DNA of 10,710 nt from Desulfobacterales bacterium (GTDB lineage: Bacteria; Desulfobacterota; DSM-4660; Desulfatiglandales; Desulfatiglandaceae), in assembly GCA_027061865.1 (NCBI GenBank), contig JAMOVZ010000181.1, forward strand, positions 1 to 10,710, given 5' to 3'. Numbering within the stretch: position 1 is the first letter of the stretch; every line of letters begins with the position of its first letter. The translations under genes were made by a program, and so were the position numbers. Of this stretch, positions 1 to 6,392 are shown one piece after another. Below the pieces are notes generated by a model. That model was not told the DNA's origin, ran no database searches, and was given only the letters and a program-made list of their open reading frames with translations.

Positions 1-131
1 ACCAGTTAATTTCCACACCCAAACCCTGGTCTTTCCTGAAAGGGCAGATTCAACAAGGGGGAGTGCCTGGAAGAGGGTCTGGGCGGGCCCCCTTTTTCGA
101 ATAATCGCGTGTAGGACCGGCACAAAAAAAC
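1..131. other. Upstream edge of the transporter operon; possible tail of an unseen gene
   Basis: No gene can be assigned here. On the + strand one frame is open from position 3 to a TAA at 102-104 and another from position 2 to a TGA near 181, so either could be the C-terminal end of a gene entering from the left. The expected neighbour is the BMP-family substrate-binding lipoprotein, but neither tail is recognisable as one. The first option would leave 27 bases before the ATPase start, a normal operon spacing. A GC-rich run followed by T residues lies at about 82-97, but it does not fold into a convincing terminator. Confidence 0.3.
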
Positions 132-1685
132 ATGAGCAGGCTGAAAAGACTGGAAATGCGCGACATCACCAAGAAGTTCGGTGATGTAATCGCCAATAAG
201 TCTATTTCCCTGTACCTGGAGGCAGGGGAGATCCTGGGGCTTCTTGGTGAAAACGGTGCCGGAAAAAGCACCCTTATGAACATACTCTATGGCCTCTACC
301 GCCCCGATAGCGGCAGCATCATTATAAATGGAAAGGCAGTGGTCTTCAGATCTCCTTCAGATGCCATTGGCCATGGAATCGGCATGATCCACCAACACTT
401 CAAACTCATTGAGAACCACACAGTACTTGAAAACATTGCATTGGCCTATAGGGCCGCACCTTTCTTTTTTCCCACGGGCAAGGCGGGCCGGCGCCTTTCA
501 TCCTTTAAGGAGGCCTATGGCCTTGAAGTCAATCCTGATGCATATATTTGGCAGCTATCGGCTGGAGAGCAACAACGGGTGGAGATACTCAAGACCCTCC
601 TCCTGGGGGCCGACCTTCTCATACTTGACGAGCCCACCTCGGTGCTCACACCCCAGGAGAGCCAGGGGCTTTTCACCATCTTGAAAAAGCTCGCCAAAGA
701 AGGCCATTCTATTATCTTCATCAGCCACAAGCTGGAAGAGGTCCTCTCCATCTGCACCCGGGTGACCGTTTTGAGAGACGGAGAAGTGGTTGGCACCAGG
801 GAGAGGCAGGAACTGGACAAACGGGAGCTTGCCCGCATGATGGTGGGCCGTGAAATCGACTTTGAACTATCCAGGAGTGAGTGTGACAAAGGGCCTGAGG
901 TACTTAAAGTCAAAGGGCTAAATGTAAAGGGTGACAGGGGGGAGAACTCGGTAAACGGAGTTGATTTTGAGATCCATGAGGGAGAGATCTTTGGGGTGGC
1001 AGGTGTCTCTGGAAACGGGCAACAAGAATTGGTGGAGGCGATCACTGGGCTCCGCCCCATTGAAGGAGGCCAAGTTACCTTGAGGGGCAAGGAGATCTCC
1101 AAGCCCTCTCCTTCCATAATAAGCCGCTTGGGAGTTTCTCATATCCCTGAAGAGAGAATTAAGTACGGCACGGCCCCTGGCCTTCCCTTTTACGAAAACT
1201 GCGTGCTGAAGCAGCACACCAGACCTTCCTTTGCCAGGAGGCTGTTACTTGATTTTTCTTCTATAAAAAGGCAGGCCAAGCAAATCATGATCCGTTACGA
1301 TATCAGGGTGCCTTCCATCAATGTGCCTGTAAAAACCCTTTCAGGCGGAAATATCCAAAAATTGATCCTTGGCCGCGAGATAAGCGCAGGGCCGTCCCTT
1401 TTAGTGGCCTCCCATCCCACCTATGGCCTGGATGTGGCTGCCACCCAGTATATTAGAGATCAGATTTTGAAGTTAAGGGAGAAGGGAGTCGCAGTTCTCT
1501 TGGTCTCAGAAGACTTGGAAGAGCTCTTTCAGTTGTGTGATCGAATTTCTGTAATGTTCAAGGGCCATATGGTAGGTATTGTGCCAAGGGGAGCATTTGA
1601 TCTTGAAAAGATCGGACTCATGATGACAGGTCTTGCAGAAGCCCCCCTCCTGGAGGAATGCAATGGGTATCCGGATCAAGGTTGA
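132..1685 (+). CDS. Double ABC ATPase of a BMP/YufO-type nucleoside (or simple sugar) importer
   Basis: This cytoplasmic subunit powers an ABC importer. Its 517 residues hold two ATPase domains, the layout of the RbsA/YufO family. Domain 1 is canonical: Walker A GENGAGKST at 39-47, signature LSAGE at 142-146, Walker B with D166-E167, and H-loop His199. Domain 2 is degenerate: the Walker A position reads GVSGNGQQ (291-298) without the lysine, Walker B is followed by SHPTYGLD (427-434) instead of a catalytic glutamate, and the H-loop reads SED (459-461). The signature LSGGN (403-407) is kept. Loss of the second site is usual in this family, so one ATP site is probably active. The nearest AGGA (113-116) is 15 bases from the ATG, a weak ribosome-binding site. 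A start at residue 9 is possible. The 3' end overlaps the permease gene by 23 bases. Family assignment rests on order ATPase-permease-permease. Substrate is inferred. Confidence 0.93.
   Translation: MSRLKRLEMRDITKKFGDVIANKSISLYLEAGEILGLLGENGAGKSTLMNILYGLYRPDSGSIIINGKAVVFRSPSDAIGHGIGMIHQHFKLIENHTVLENIALAYRAAPFFFPTGKAGRRLSSFKEAYGLEVNPDAYIWQLSAGEQQRVEILKTLLLGADLLILDEPTSVLTPQESQGLFTILKKLAKEGHSIIFISHKLEEVLSICTRVTVLRDGEVVGTRERQELDKRELARMMVGREIDFELSRSECDKGPEVLKVKGLNVKGDRGENSVNGVDFEIHEGEIFGVAGVSGNGQQELVEAITGLRPIEGGQVTLRGKEISKPSPSIISRLGVSHIPEERIKYGTAPGLPFYENCVLKQHTRPSFARRLLLDFSSIKRQAKQIMIRYDIRVPSINVPVKTLSGGNIQKLILGREISAGPSLLVASHPTYGLDVAATQYIRDQILKLREKGVAVLLVSEDLEELFQLCDRISVMFKGHMVGIVPRGAFDLEKIGLMMTGLAEAPLLEECNGYPDQG
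1652..1656 (+). promoter_or_regulatory. Ribosome-binding site that sets the start of permease 1
   Basis: GGAGG at 1652-1656 lies six bases before the ATG at 1663. It supports that ATG over the in-frame TTG at 1633, which would only add ten residues overlapping the ATPase gene. Confidence 0.75.
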
Positions 1686-2742
1686 GCCAAGGATCAGCCA
1701 TCCTCCCATTTTACCCCTTACCATCCTTGTGATATCGTTGAGTATGGGGTTTTTGGGAATCGGTGTGCTGTTCGCTTTCTATGGCATAAATCCCTTTGCC
1801 GCCATTTGGAAGATTTTTTCCGGTTCCTTTGGAAGCCTCTACGGCCTCAGTGAAACCATGACCAAGGCCATCCCCTTGATCCTTATTGGGGCAGGTCTGA
1901 CCTTGGTGTTCAGGGCCAAGTTTTGGAACATTGGAGCAGAAGGGCAATTGCTCCTTGGAGCCATATTCTCAGGTTATGTTGGGCTTAATCTTGGGAGCCT
2001 CATCCCCTCCTTTTTTACTGTACCTGTGATGTTCATGGCAGGGTTCATTGGAGGGGCTTTATGGGCATTGCCTACCGTGATCTTGAGGACCAAGTTCAAT
2101 GTTAACGAGGTGATATCCACACTCATGCTCAACTACATTGCGGCCGAGATCTTAAACTTTCTTATAACCGGACCATGGAAGGGGAAAACGCAGATGGGTT
2201 TTCCTTATACTGATGATCTGCCACACCATGCCACCCTCACCTTGATCCCTGGAACAAGGATTCACATTGTCACATTGGTTGTCGCCTTACTCTCTGCCCT
2301 CATCCTTTATGTATTGGTATACTACACTAAGTTTGGCTACGAACTTAGGGTCACAGGCGACAATCCTCATGCCGCCCGTTACGCGGGAATAAATTTCATG
2401 AAGATAACCATGACCATGATGACCATAAGTGGAGGACTGGCAGGAGTGGCAGGGGTGGGTGAGCTTGCAGGTATTCATCACCATTTAAGCTACCCTTCCT
2501 CCATCTCGTCCGGTTACGGGTACACGGCCATTATCGTGGCCTGGCTTGCCAAGCTGAATCCCTTGATGGCCATTTTTTCAGGGATCTTTTTTGCGGGCAT
2601 CCTGGTGGGAGGGGATGCTATTCAGATCTCTCTGGGACTGCCAAGCGCAACGGTGCAGATTTTCAATGGGATCTTGCTTTTTTCCCTGATAATGGGCGAC
2701 TACTTTTTGACCCACCGTGTAAGGGTCGTGGTTCAGGCATAA
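1663..2742 (+). CDS. ABC transporter permease 1 (BPD_transp_2 family, YufP-like)
   Basis: This inner-membrane permease has 359 residues from the ATG at 1663. About nine hydrophobic segments are visible, roughly at 19-41, 70-85, 95-115, 117-140, 150-170, 200-221, 250-270, 287-312 and 330-347. NIGAEGQ (89-95) and NEVISTLMLNYIA (148-160) are blocks I associate with nucleoside/BMP-type permeases. GYELRVTGDNPHAARYAGIN (225-244) is the cytoplasmic loop that contacts the ATPase in the branched-chain/ribose permease superfamily. It would pair with the permease encoded at 2748-3668 to form the translocation channel. The gene overlaps the ATPase by 23 bases and ends five bases before permease 2, so the three are surely co-transcribed. 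Transport of purine nucleosides is the best guess from family resemblance. Other sugars or ribosides are possible. Confidence 0.92.
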   Translation: MGIRIKVEPRISHPPILPLTILVISLSMGFLGIGVLFAFYGINPFAAIWKIFSGSFGSLYGLSETMTKAIPLILIGAGLTLVFRAKFWNIGAEGQLLLGAIFSGYVGLNLGSLIPSFFTVPVMFMAGFIGGALWALPTVILRTKFNVNEVISTLMLNYIAAEILNFLITGPWKGKTQMGFPYTDDLPHHATLTLIPGTRIHIVTLVVALLSALILYVLVYYTKFGYELRVTGDNPHAARYAGINFMKITMTMMTISGGLAGVAGVGELAGIHHHLSYPSSISSGYGYTAIIVAWLAKLNPLMAIFSGIFFAGILVGGDAIQISLGLPSATVQIFNGILLFSLIMGDYFLTHRVRVVVQA

Positions 2743-2747
2743 GTCCT

Positions 2748-3668
2748 ATGAATGAATTGATCATATCAGTGGCACATCGCACCTTAGTAGCTGGCACTCC
2801 ATTGCTTCTGGCCACCCTGGGAGAAATTCTCACCGAAAGATCAGGCATCCTCAACTTGGGTATTGAAGGGATGATGGCTGCCGGGGCCATAGGGGCCTTT
2901 GCCACCACATTTGTCACTGGAAACATAGTCCTGGGGATAGCAGTGGCAATGGGCATCGGCATTTCGCTCTCATTTATCCACGCCTTTGTCTCCGTGACCC
3001 TTAAGGGGAATCAGGTAGTCTCAGGGCTTGCCTTGGTTATGCTTGGTCTGGGACTTAGCGGCCTTTGGGGAAAATCCTATGTGGGCAATCCCCTCCCAGT
3101 CGGCACGCCTGAACTCGCGATTCCTTTCCTTGTGCAAATTCCCTATGTGGGCCCGATCTTGTTCCGGCAAGACCCATTTTTCTTTTTGGCAATTATCTTG
3201 GGAGTAATATTTTGGTTCGCGCTCAAATACACCCGTTGGGGAATCATGGTGCGCTCTGTTGGAGAAAACCCTGGGGCATCTGAAGCCCAAGGCATAAATG
3301 CCTCCCTTGTCCAGTATGTTTCAACCATGATAGGAGGGGCGCTTGCCGGACTTGCCGGCGCCCACCTATCCCTCTCCTATAGCAGGGCATGGGCCGAAGG
3401 AATGACGGGGGGAAGGGGCTGGATTGTGATCGCCCTTACCATATTTGCCCTTTGGGACCCGCTCCGTGCCTATTTGGGCGCATTCCTATTTGGCGGTATC
3501 TTTGTGCTCCAATACGTGTTGCAGCCCCTGGGGATACCACCGAACATCTTGGGGCTGTTTCCCTACCTTATTACCCTTGTGGTGTTGGTGGTTGCCATGG
3601 CGGGCAAAGATTCCAGAAAACACTCCGCTCCTGCAATGCTTGGGGAGAGCTACACACCAACTTCTTGA
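2748..3668 (+). CDS. ABC transporter permease 2 (BPD_transp_2 family, YufQ-like)
   Basis: This is the second, shorter inner-membrane permease, 306 residues, as expected for the partner of a longer YufP-type subunit. GEILTERSGILNLGIEGMM (25-43) is a strongly conserved N-terminal block of this family, GIMVRSVGENPGASEAQGIN (165-184) is the ATPase-contact loop, and GRGWIVIALTIFALWDP (222-238) is another family block. Hydrophobic segments occupy most of 45-105, 143-160, 190-205, 225-255 and 268-285. The tail after residue 286 is hydrophilic and cytoplasmic-looking. The start is five bases after the stop of permease 1 and has no clear Shine-Dalgarno sequence, so translation probably depends on ribosomes finishing the upstream gene. 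Its TGA stop lies inside a perfect TTGACA hexamer, described in the promoter entry that follows. Confidence 0.92.
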   Translation: MNELIISVAHRTLVAGTPLLLATLGEILTERSGILNLGIEGMMAAGAIGAFATTFVTGNIVLGIAVAMGIGISLSFIHAFVSVTLKGNQVVSGLALVMLGLGLSGLWGKSYVGNPLPVGTPELAIPFLVQIPYVGPILFRQDPFFFLAIILGVIFWFALKYTRWGIMVRSVGENPGASEAQGINASLVQYVSTMIGGALAGLAGAHLSLSYSRAWAEGMTGGRGWIVIALTIFALWDPLRAYLGAFLFGGIFVLQYVLQPLGIPPNILGLFPYLITLVVLVVAMAGKDSRKHSAPAMLGESYTPTS

Positions 3669-3693
3669 CATTTTGCTCACTTACAAGTAGAAG
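3665..3693 (+). promoter_or_regulatory. Candidate sigma70 promoter for the small basic gene and thiolase
   Basis: TTGACA (3665-3670) matches the -35 consensus exactly and contains the TGA stop of permease 2 (3666-3668). After exactly 17 bases comes TAGAAG (3688-3693), four of six matches to TATAAT. Transcription would start near 3700, about 30 bases before the ATG at 3730. No terminator separates this site from the transporter genes, so it would add to readthrough and not replace it. A chance match is possible. Confidence 0.45.
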
Positions 3694-3715
3694 GAGGGTT
3701 TGCAAATTTGTTTTT

Positions 3716-3721
3716 GGAGGG
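3716..3721 (+). promoter_or_regulatory. Ribosome-binding site of the 44-residue gene
   Basis: GGAGGG lies eight bases before the ATG at 3730. It is the main evidence that this short reading frame is translated. A second purine-rich site, AAGGAGG, sits at 3691-3697 but has no well-placed ATG or GTG behind it. Confidence 0.7.
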
Positions 3722-3729
3722 AACTTAAA

Positions 3730-3864
3730 ATGGCATCTAAGACCAAAAAAACCAGAATCCGAAGGAAGTTCAAAAAGAGGCCGAACCTCAGGAATCTTAA
3801 GGCCGACATGAAACGGATACAAAAAAACCTTCAAATCTTAAGAGAGCTGGAGGCAACTGGTTAG
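3730..3864 (+). CDS. Small, highly basic protein (44 aa) with a heptad-repeat C-terminal half
   Basis: I do not recognise this protein and assign no function. It runs ATG 3730 to TAG 3862-3864 and has 44 residues, 16 of them Lys or Arg and only three acidic. Residues 4-17 hold ten basic residues in fourteen. The second half is a predicted helix with hydrophobic residues at L20, L23, M27, I30, L34 and L37, a regular 3-4-3-4-3 spacing that would form a short coiled coil or amphipathic face. A basic arm followed by a leucine-zipper-like helix suggests binding to DNA, RNA or ribosomes as an oligomer, but this is inference. Support for coding comes from the strong GGAGGG site, the candidate promoter at 3665, and position in a same-strand gap 41 bases before the thiolase gene. 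A chance open frame is less likely given the ordered composition. Confidence 0.7.
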   Translation: MASKTKKTRIRRKFKKRPNLRNLKADMKRIQKNLQILRELEATG

Positions 3865-3905
3865 CCAGGGGCACAAGTCATTGGCGCACTGAAAGGAGCA
3901 GCAAA

Positions 3906-5153
3906 ATGAAGGACGTGGTTATAGTATCGGCCTGCAGGACTGCCATCGGTACATTCGGCGGCACCCTAAAGGATATGAACGCAGCCCAGTTGGCAACTGT
4001 CGTGATGAAAGAGGCCATAAATCGTGCAGGCATCAAAGCATCTATGATCGATGACGTGCGCTTTGGCTGCTGCCTGGAGCCGGTGGATGCGCTGAATGTC
4101 TCGAGGGTTGCGGCCCTGATGGCCGAGATCCCCGAACAAGTAACCGCCGTGACCATTAATAGGGTATGTATTTCTGGCATGGAGGCCGTGGTCTCTGGCA
4201 TGTGGATGATCCAGGCCGGCATGGCTGACATCGTGTTGGCAGGCGGCGTGGAACATATGTCTTCAGTTCCTTACGTGGTACCCGGGGCCAGATGGGGCTG
4301 CAGGCTCCAGGACCACACATTTGTTGACTGGATGATCCATGCCCTCCATTGTGGCTCCCATATGCTCCCTGGCCCGGAAAAAGGCCCTTTGAAAGAAGGG
4401 ATGCCCCTTGAGATGTTTAAGGGCAAACCTTACATAATGGGCCACACCGCCGAATTTGTGGCCCAGATGTATAACATCAGCCGTGAGGAAATGGACGAGG
4501 TGGCCCTTCGAAGCCACAACAATGCAGAACGGGCCACACGTGAGGGCGACTTCAAGGAAGAAATTGTGCCTATAGAAGTGCCTCAGAGGAAAAAACCCCC
4601 CATTATATTCGACAAAGACGAGCACTTCCGGCCTGGCCTTACCATGGAAGACCTGGCAAAGCTGCCCCCCGCTTTTGTGCCCAAGATAGGCAAGGTCACG
4701 GCTGGGAATTCCTCTGGAATAAATGATGGAGCGAGCGCCATGGTTATTATGTCGGCTGATAGGGCCAGAGAGTTAGGCCTCAAACCCCTGGCTCGCATCA
4801 AGGCGGTAGGGAAGGGAGGATGTCATCCATCTGTCATGGGCCTCAGCCCTGTCCCAGCGGTGAAGGATCTTCTTGCCCGCAGTGGTTTGAAGCTTGAAGA
4901 CTTTGAGCTGATTGAGGTCAACGAGGCCTTTGCGGCTCAGTACTTGGGAGTTGAAAAGGAATTGGGGCTCAACCGGGAAATCACCAATGTGAACGGCTCC
5001 GGCATCGGCCTCGGACACCCGGTTGGCTCCACCGGGTGCAGGATCATGGTGACTCTCATTTACGCTTTGAAGCAGCGGGGTAAAACCCTAGGGCTTGCCA
5101 CCCTTTGTGGAGGCGGTGGAGTATCGATGGCTTGCGCCCTGGAGGTGATTTAG
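3906..5153 (+). CDS. Acetyl-CoA acetyltransferase family thiolase
   Basis: Thiolases catalyse reversible Claisen condensation or cleavage, such as 2 acetyl-CoA to acetoacetyl-CoA plus CoA, in the cytoplasm. The protein has 415 residues. The nucleophilic cysteine is Cys88 in NRVCISGM (85-92), NEAF is at 339-342, His371 is in GHPVGSTGCR (370-379), and the second catalytic cysteine is Cys401 in CGGGG (401-405). All three catalytic positions are present. It is about 20 residues longer than the usual ~393, and the extra residues appear to lie at about 150-175, just before MGHTAE (178-183). The second position of the Cys88 motif is Ile where Gly or Ser is common, and NVNGSGIGLG (361-370) replaces the usual NVNGGAIALG. 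AAAGGAG (3892-3898) lies seven bases before the ATG. Chain-length preference cannot be read from sequence alone. It may instead be a 3-ketoacyl-CoA thiolase with a degradative role. Confidence 0.92.
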   Translation: MKDVVIVSACRTAIGTFGGTLKDMNAAQLATVVMKEAINRAGIKASMIDDVRFGCCLEPVDALNVSRVAALMAEIPEQVTAVTINRVCISGMEAVVSGMWMIQAGMADIVLAGGVEHMSSVPYVVPGARWGCRLQDHTFVDWMIHALHCGSHMLPGPEKGPLKEGMPLEMFKGKPYIMGHTAEFVAQMYNISREEMDEVALRSHNNAERATREGDFKEEIVPIEVPQRKKPPIIFDKDEHFRPGLTMEDLAKLPPAFVPKIGKVTAGNSSGINDGASAMVIMSADRARELGLKPLARIKAVGKGGCHPSVMGLSPVPAVKDLLARSGLKLEDFELIEVNEAFAAQYLGVEKELGLNREITNVNGSGIGLGHPVGSTGCRIMVTLIYALKQRGKTLGLATLCGGGGVSMACALEVI

Positions 5154-5154
5154 G

Positions 5155-5898
5155 CTACTGGAGATACTTGGCACTTTTAAGCCTTTTCCCAATACGGTAG
5201 GCCACATGCATTTTCAGCACGTGGCCTATTTGTGTTAGGTCTTCTGGGGACAAGTGGAGATGCTTGAGGGTCTCCCAAGCTCCCCCTTGAACTGCCCTCA
5301 GGCCCGAAATGGCCTGGGGGGAAAGGAGCGGGTGTTTCTCAGTTGGAGTTGAACACTTGAGGCACGAAAACTTGCCCTTTTCCATCAAAATAACCCCATC
5401 CCCTTTTGCAGTATATTTTCTGCCGCAGATGGCGCATTTGTTGAGGTCGATGGCATAACCGCCCAAGGCCATGGCATGGCCTTCAAAGAGGATGCGCACC
5501 TTCTGGAGGTCAGCGCCCCTTGAGATGAATCCAAGCGTGGCCTTGGCCAGATCGAAGGCCCTCGGGTCTGTGACATTGTAGGGAAAAAGCAGCTCAAGTA
5601 ACTCTATGACATAGCTTGCTAGCGAGAGTGATTCGAAATTTTCCCTTATGCCGGGAAATGAATCCACGAGCCTGCAAGAATCCAGGAAATATGCCTTGCC
5701 CTCTGCCTTTTGATGGTAGTCCATGAGCACGAGGGAGAGGGGTTCCAAGCAGTTTACAAAGCGCCTGCTGCTTTTCCGCCCCCCCTTTGCAATCCCCCTC
5801 AAGAGGCCCTTGTCGCGGGTCATGAAGCTGACAGAGAGGTCTGATTCCCCGTACTCCCTAACCCTAACAATTATGGCATCGGATCTAAAGTGCTGCAT
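5155..5898 (-). CDS. recO: DNA repair and recombination mediator RecO
   Basis: RecO works with RecR, and often RecF, to displace SSB and load RecA on single-stranded DNA during gap repair. The protein has 247 residues, the normal size. The N-terminal OB-fold domain covers about 1-80 and includes DAIIVRVREYGESD (7-20), KGLLRGIAKGGRKSS (30-44) and LEPLSLVLMD (51-60), all typical RecO blocks. A helical C-terminal domain follows, with a complete zinc-binding set: C155-x2-C158 and C179-x2-C182. The start is supported by TGAGGGT on the minus strand (5904-5910), five bases upstream. The gene stands alone and converges on the thiolase with only base 5154 between the stop codons. Its 3' coding region carries a hairpin that may terminate transcription coming from the thiolase side. 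Confidence 0.93.
   Translation of the reverse strand: MQHFRSDAIIVRVREYGESDLSVSFMTRDKGLLRGIAKGGRKSSRRFVNCLEPLSLVLMDYHQKAEGKAYFLDSCRLVDSFPGIRENFESLSLASYVIELLELLFPYNVTDPRAFDLAKATLGFISRGADLQKVRILFEGHAMALGGYAIDLNKCAICGRKYTAKGDGVILMEKGKFSCLKCSTPTEKHPLLSPQAISGLRAVQGGAWETLKHLHLSPEDLTQIGHVLKMHVAYRIGKRLKSAKYLQ
5196..5236 (+). terminator. Hairpin, likely terminator of the thiolase transcript, inside recO
   Basis: TAGGCCAC (5198-5205) pairs perfectly with GTGGCCTA (5221-5228). Inside, after one A-C mismatch (5206/5220), TGC (5207-5209) pairs with GCA (5217-5219) around a seven-base loop. Outside, two G-T wobble pairs extend the stem (5196-5197 with 5229-5230). On the + strand it is followed by a broken T tract (5229-5236), and on the minus strand no T tract follows, so the polarity fits the thiolase transcript. 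It begins 43 bases after the thiolase stop. The imperfect T tract lowers confidence. Confidence 0.5.
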
Positions 5899-5993
5899 GA
5901 ATTACCCTCAAGCAGAAAGGGCCATGCCGGGCATCCCCCTAAGGCTTGCTCATACTGAAAGCTACGCAATCAATAGCACGATTGGCACAAAAT

Positions 5994-6006
5994 CCATAGC
6001 ATAATC
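5994..6006 (+). repeat. Direct repeat, copy 1 of 2
   Basis: CCATAGCATAATC here matches the copy at 6057-6069 at 12 of 13 positions. The copies start 63 bases apart, six helical turns, in the divergent region upstream of recO. This spacing could suit a pair of regulator sites, or the match may be chance. Confidence 0.4.
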
Positions 6007-6056
6007 CGCTTGAGTCGCTATATATGGATAGACTTGGCGATACACGCCCTATACCC

Positions 6057-6069
6057 CCATAGCCTAATC
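6057..6069 (+). repeat. Direct repeat, copy 2 of 2
   Basis: CCATAGCCTAATC differs from copy 1 (5994-6006) only at the eighth base. The bases flanking the two copies are unrelated, so the shared unit is confined to 13 bases. Confidence 0.4.
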
Positions 6070-6377
6070 AACCTCACTATCATTCATTCCAAGGCCCTAT
6101 TTTCGGCCCTGCCCAAAAAAGCCACAAGGCAGCAATAAAGGAAACTGGATGTCCCTTCCTCTACACTCGGCCTCAAACCTCAGGCAACTAGCGGTTTGAT
6201 CCCACGAGATCGCCGGACATCGGCCTGTTTGCATTTCCCACACAGGCTCTCTAACTTTCCCAAGGGAAGAAATTTCCTTGACGATTTTTCTTCCCCTTTA
6301 AATGTGGTTTATTCAATGGTGGTTGACCTACCCTATTTAAATGACGTAAGAAAATCCAAGAATATCGGCCTTTATCT

Positions 6378-6383
6378 GAGGAG
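6378..6383 (+). promoter_or_regulatory. Ribosome-binding site of the M24 peptidase gene
   Basis: GAGGAG lies nine bases before the ATG at 6393 and supports that start. Confidence 0.65.
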
Positions 6384-6392
6384 CGGATATAT

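Larger units (their letters stand above)
5899..6392. other. 494-base divergent intergenic region between recO and the M24 peptidase
   Basis: No convincing gene is present. Short open frames exist (for example one on + at 6196-6435), but they lack ribosome-binding sites and family features. The region must hold the promoters for recO (leftward) and the peptidase (rightward). On the + strand TTGACG (6278-6283) and TTGACC (6323-6328) resemble -35 boxes, but no good -10 lies at the right distance. The best is TAAGAA (6347-6352), 18 bases after the second. Other structure seen: a 13-base direct repeat (5994-6006, 6057-6069), an inverted repeat GCAATC/GATTGGC (5966-5986), and a nested inverted repeat at 6181-6227. 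No tRNA-like fold was found. Confidence 0.5.

Noticed and set aside
515..1117. Minus-strand open frame (200 codons) opposite the ATPase
   Set aside because: It is antisense to conserved ABC ATPase motifs and its Ser/Pro/Thr-rich translation is typical of a shadow frame.
891..1600. Degenerate second ATPase site as evidence of a broken transporter
   Set aside because: Loss of the Walker A lysine, catalytic glutamate and H-loop histidine in domain 2 is normal for RbsA/YufO-type double ATPases.
3700..3729. Upstream in-frame TTG start at 3700 for the small basic protein
   Set aside because: It would lie only two bases after AAGGAGG, too close for initiation, and the ATG at 3730 has its own well-spaced site.
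6186..6230. tRNA-like T-arm sequence around GGTTTGATCCC
   Set aside because: The T-arm stem does not pair and no acceptor or anticodon arms surround it.
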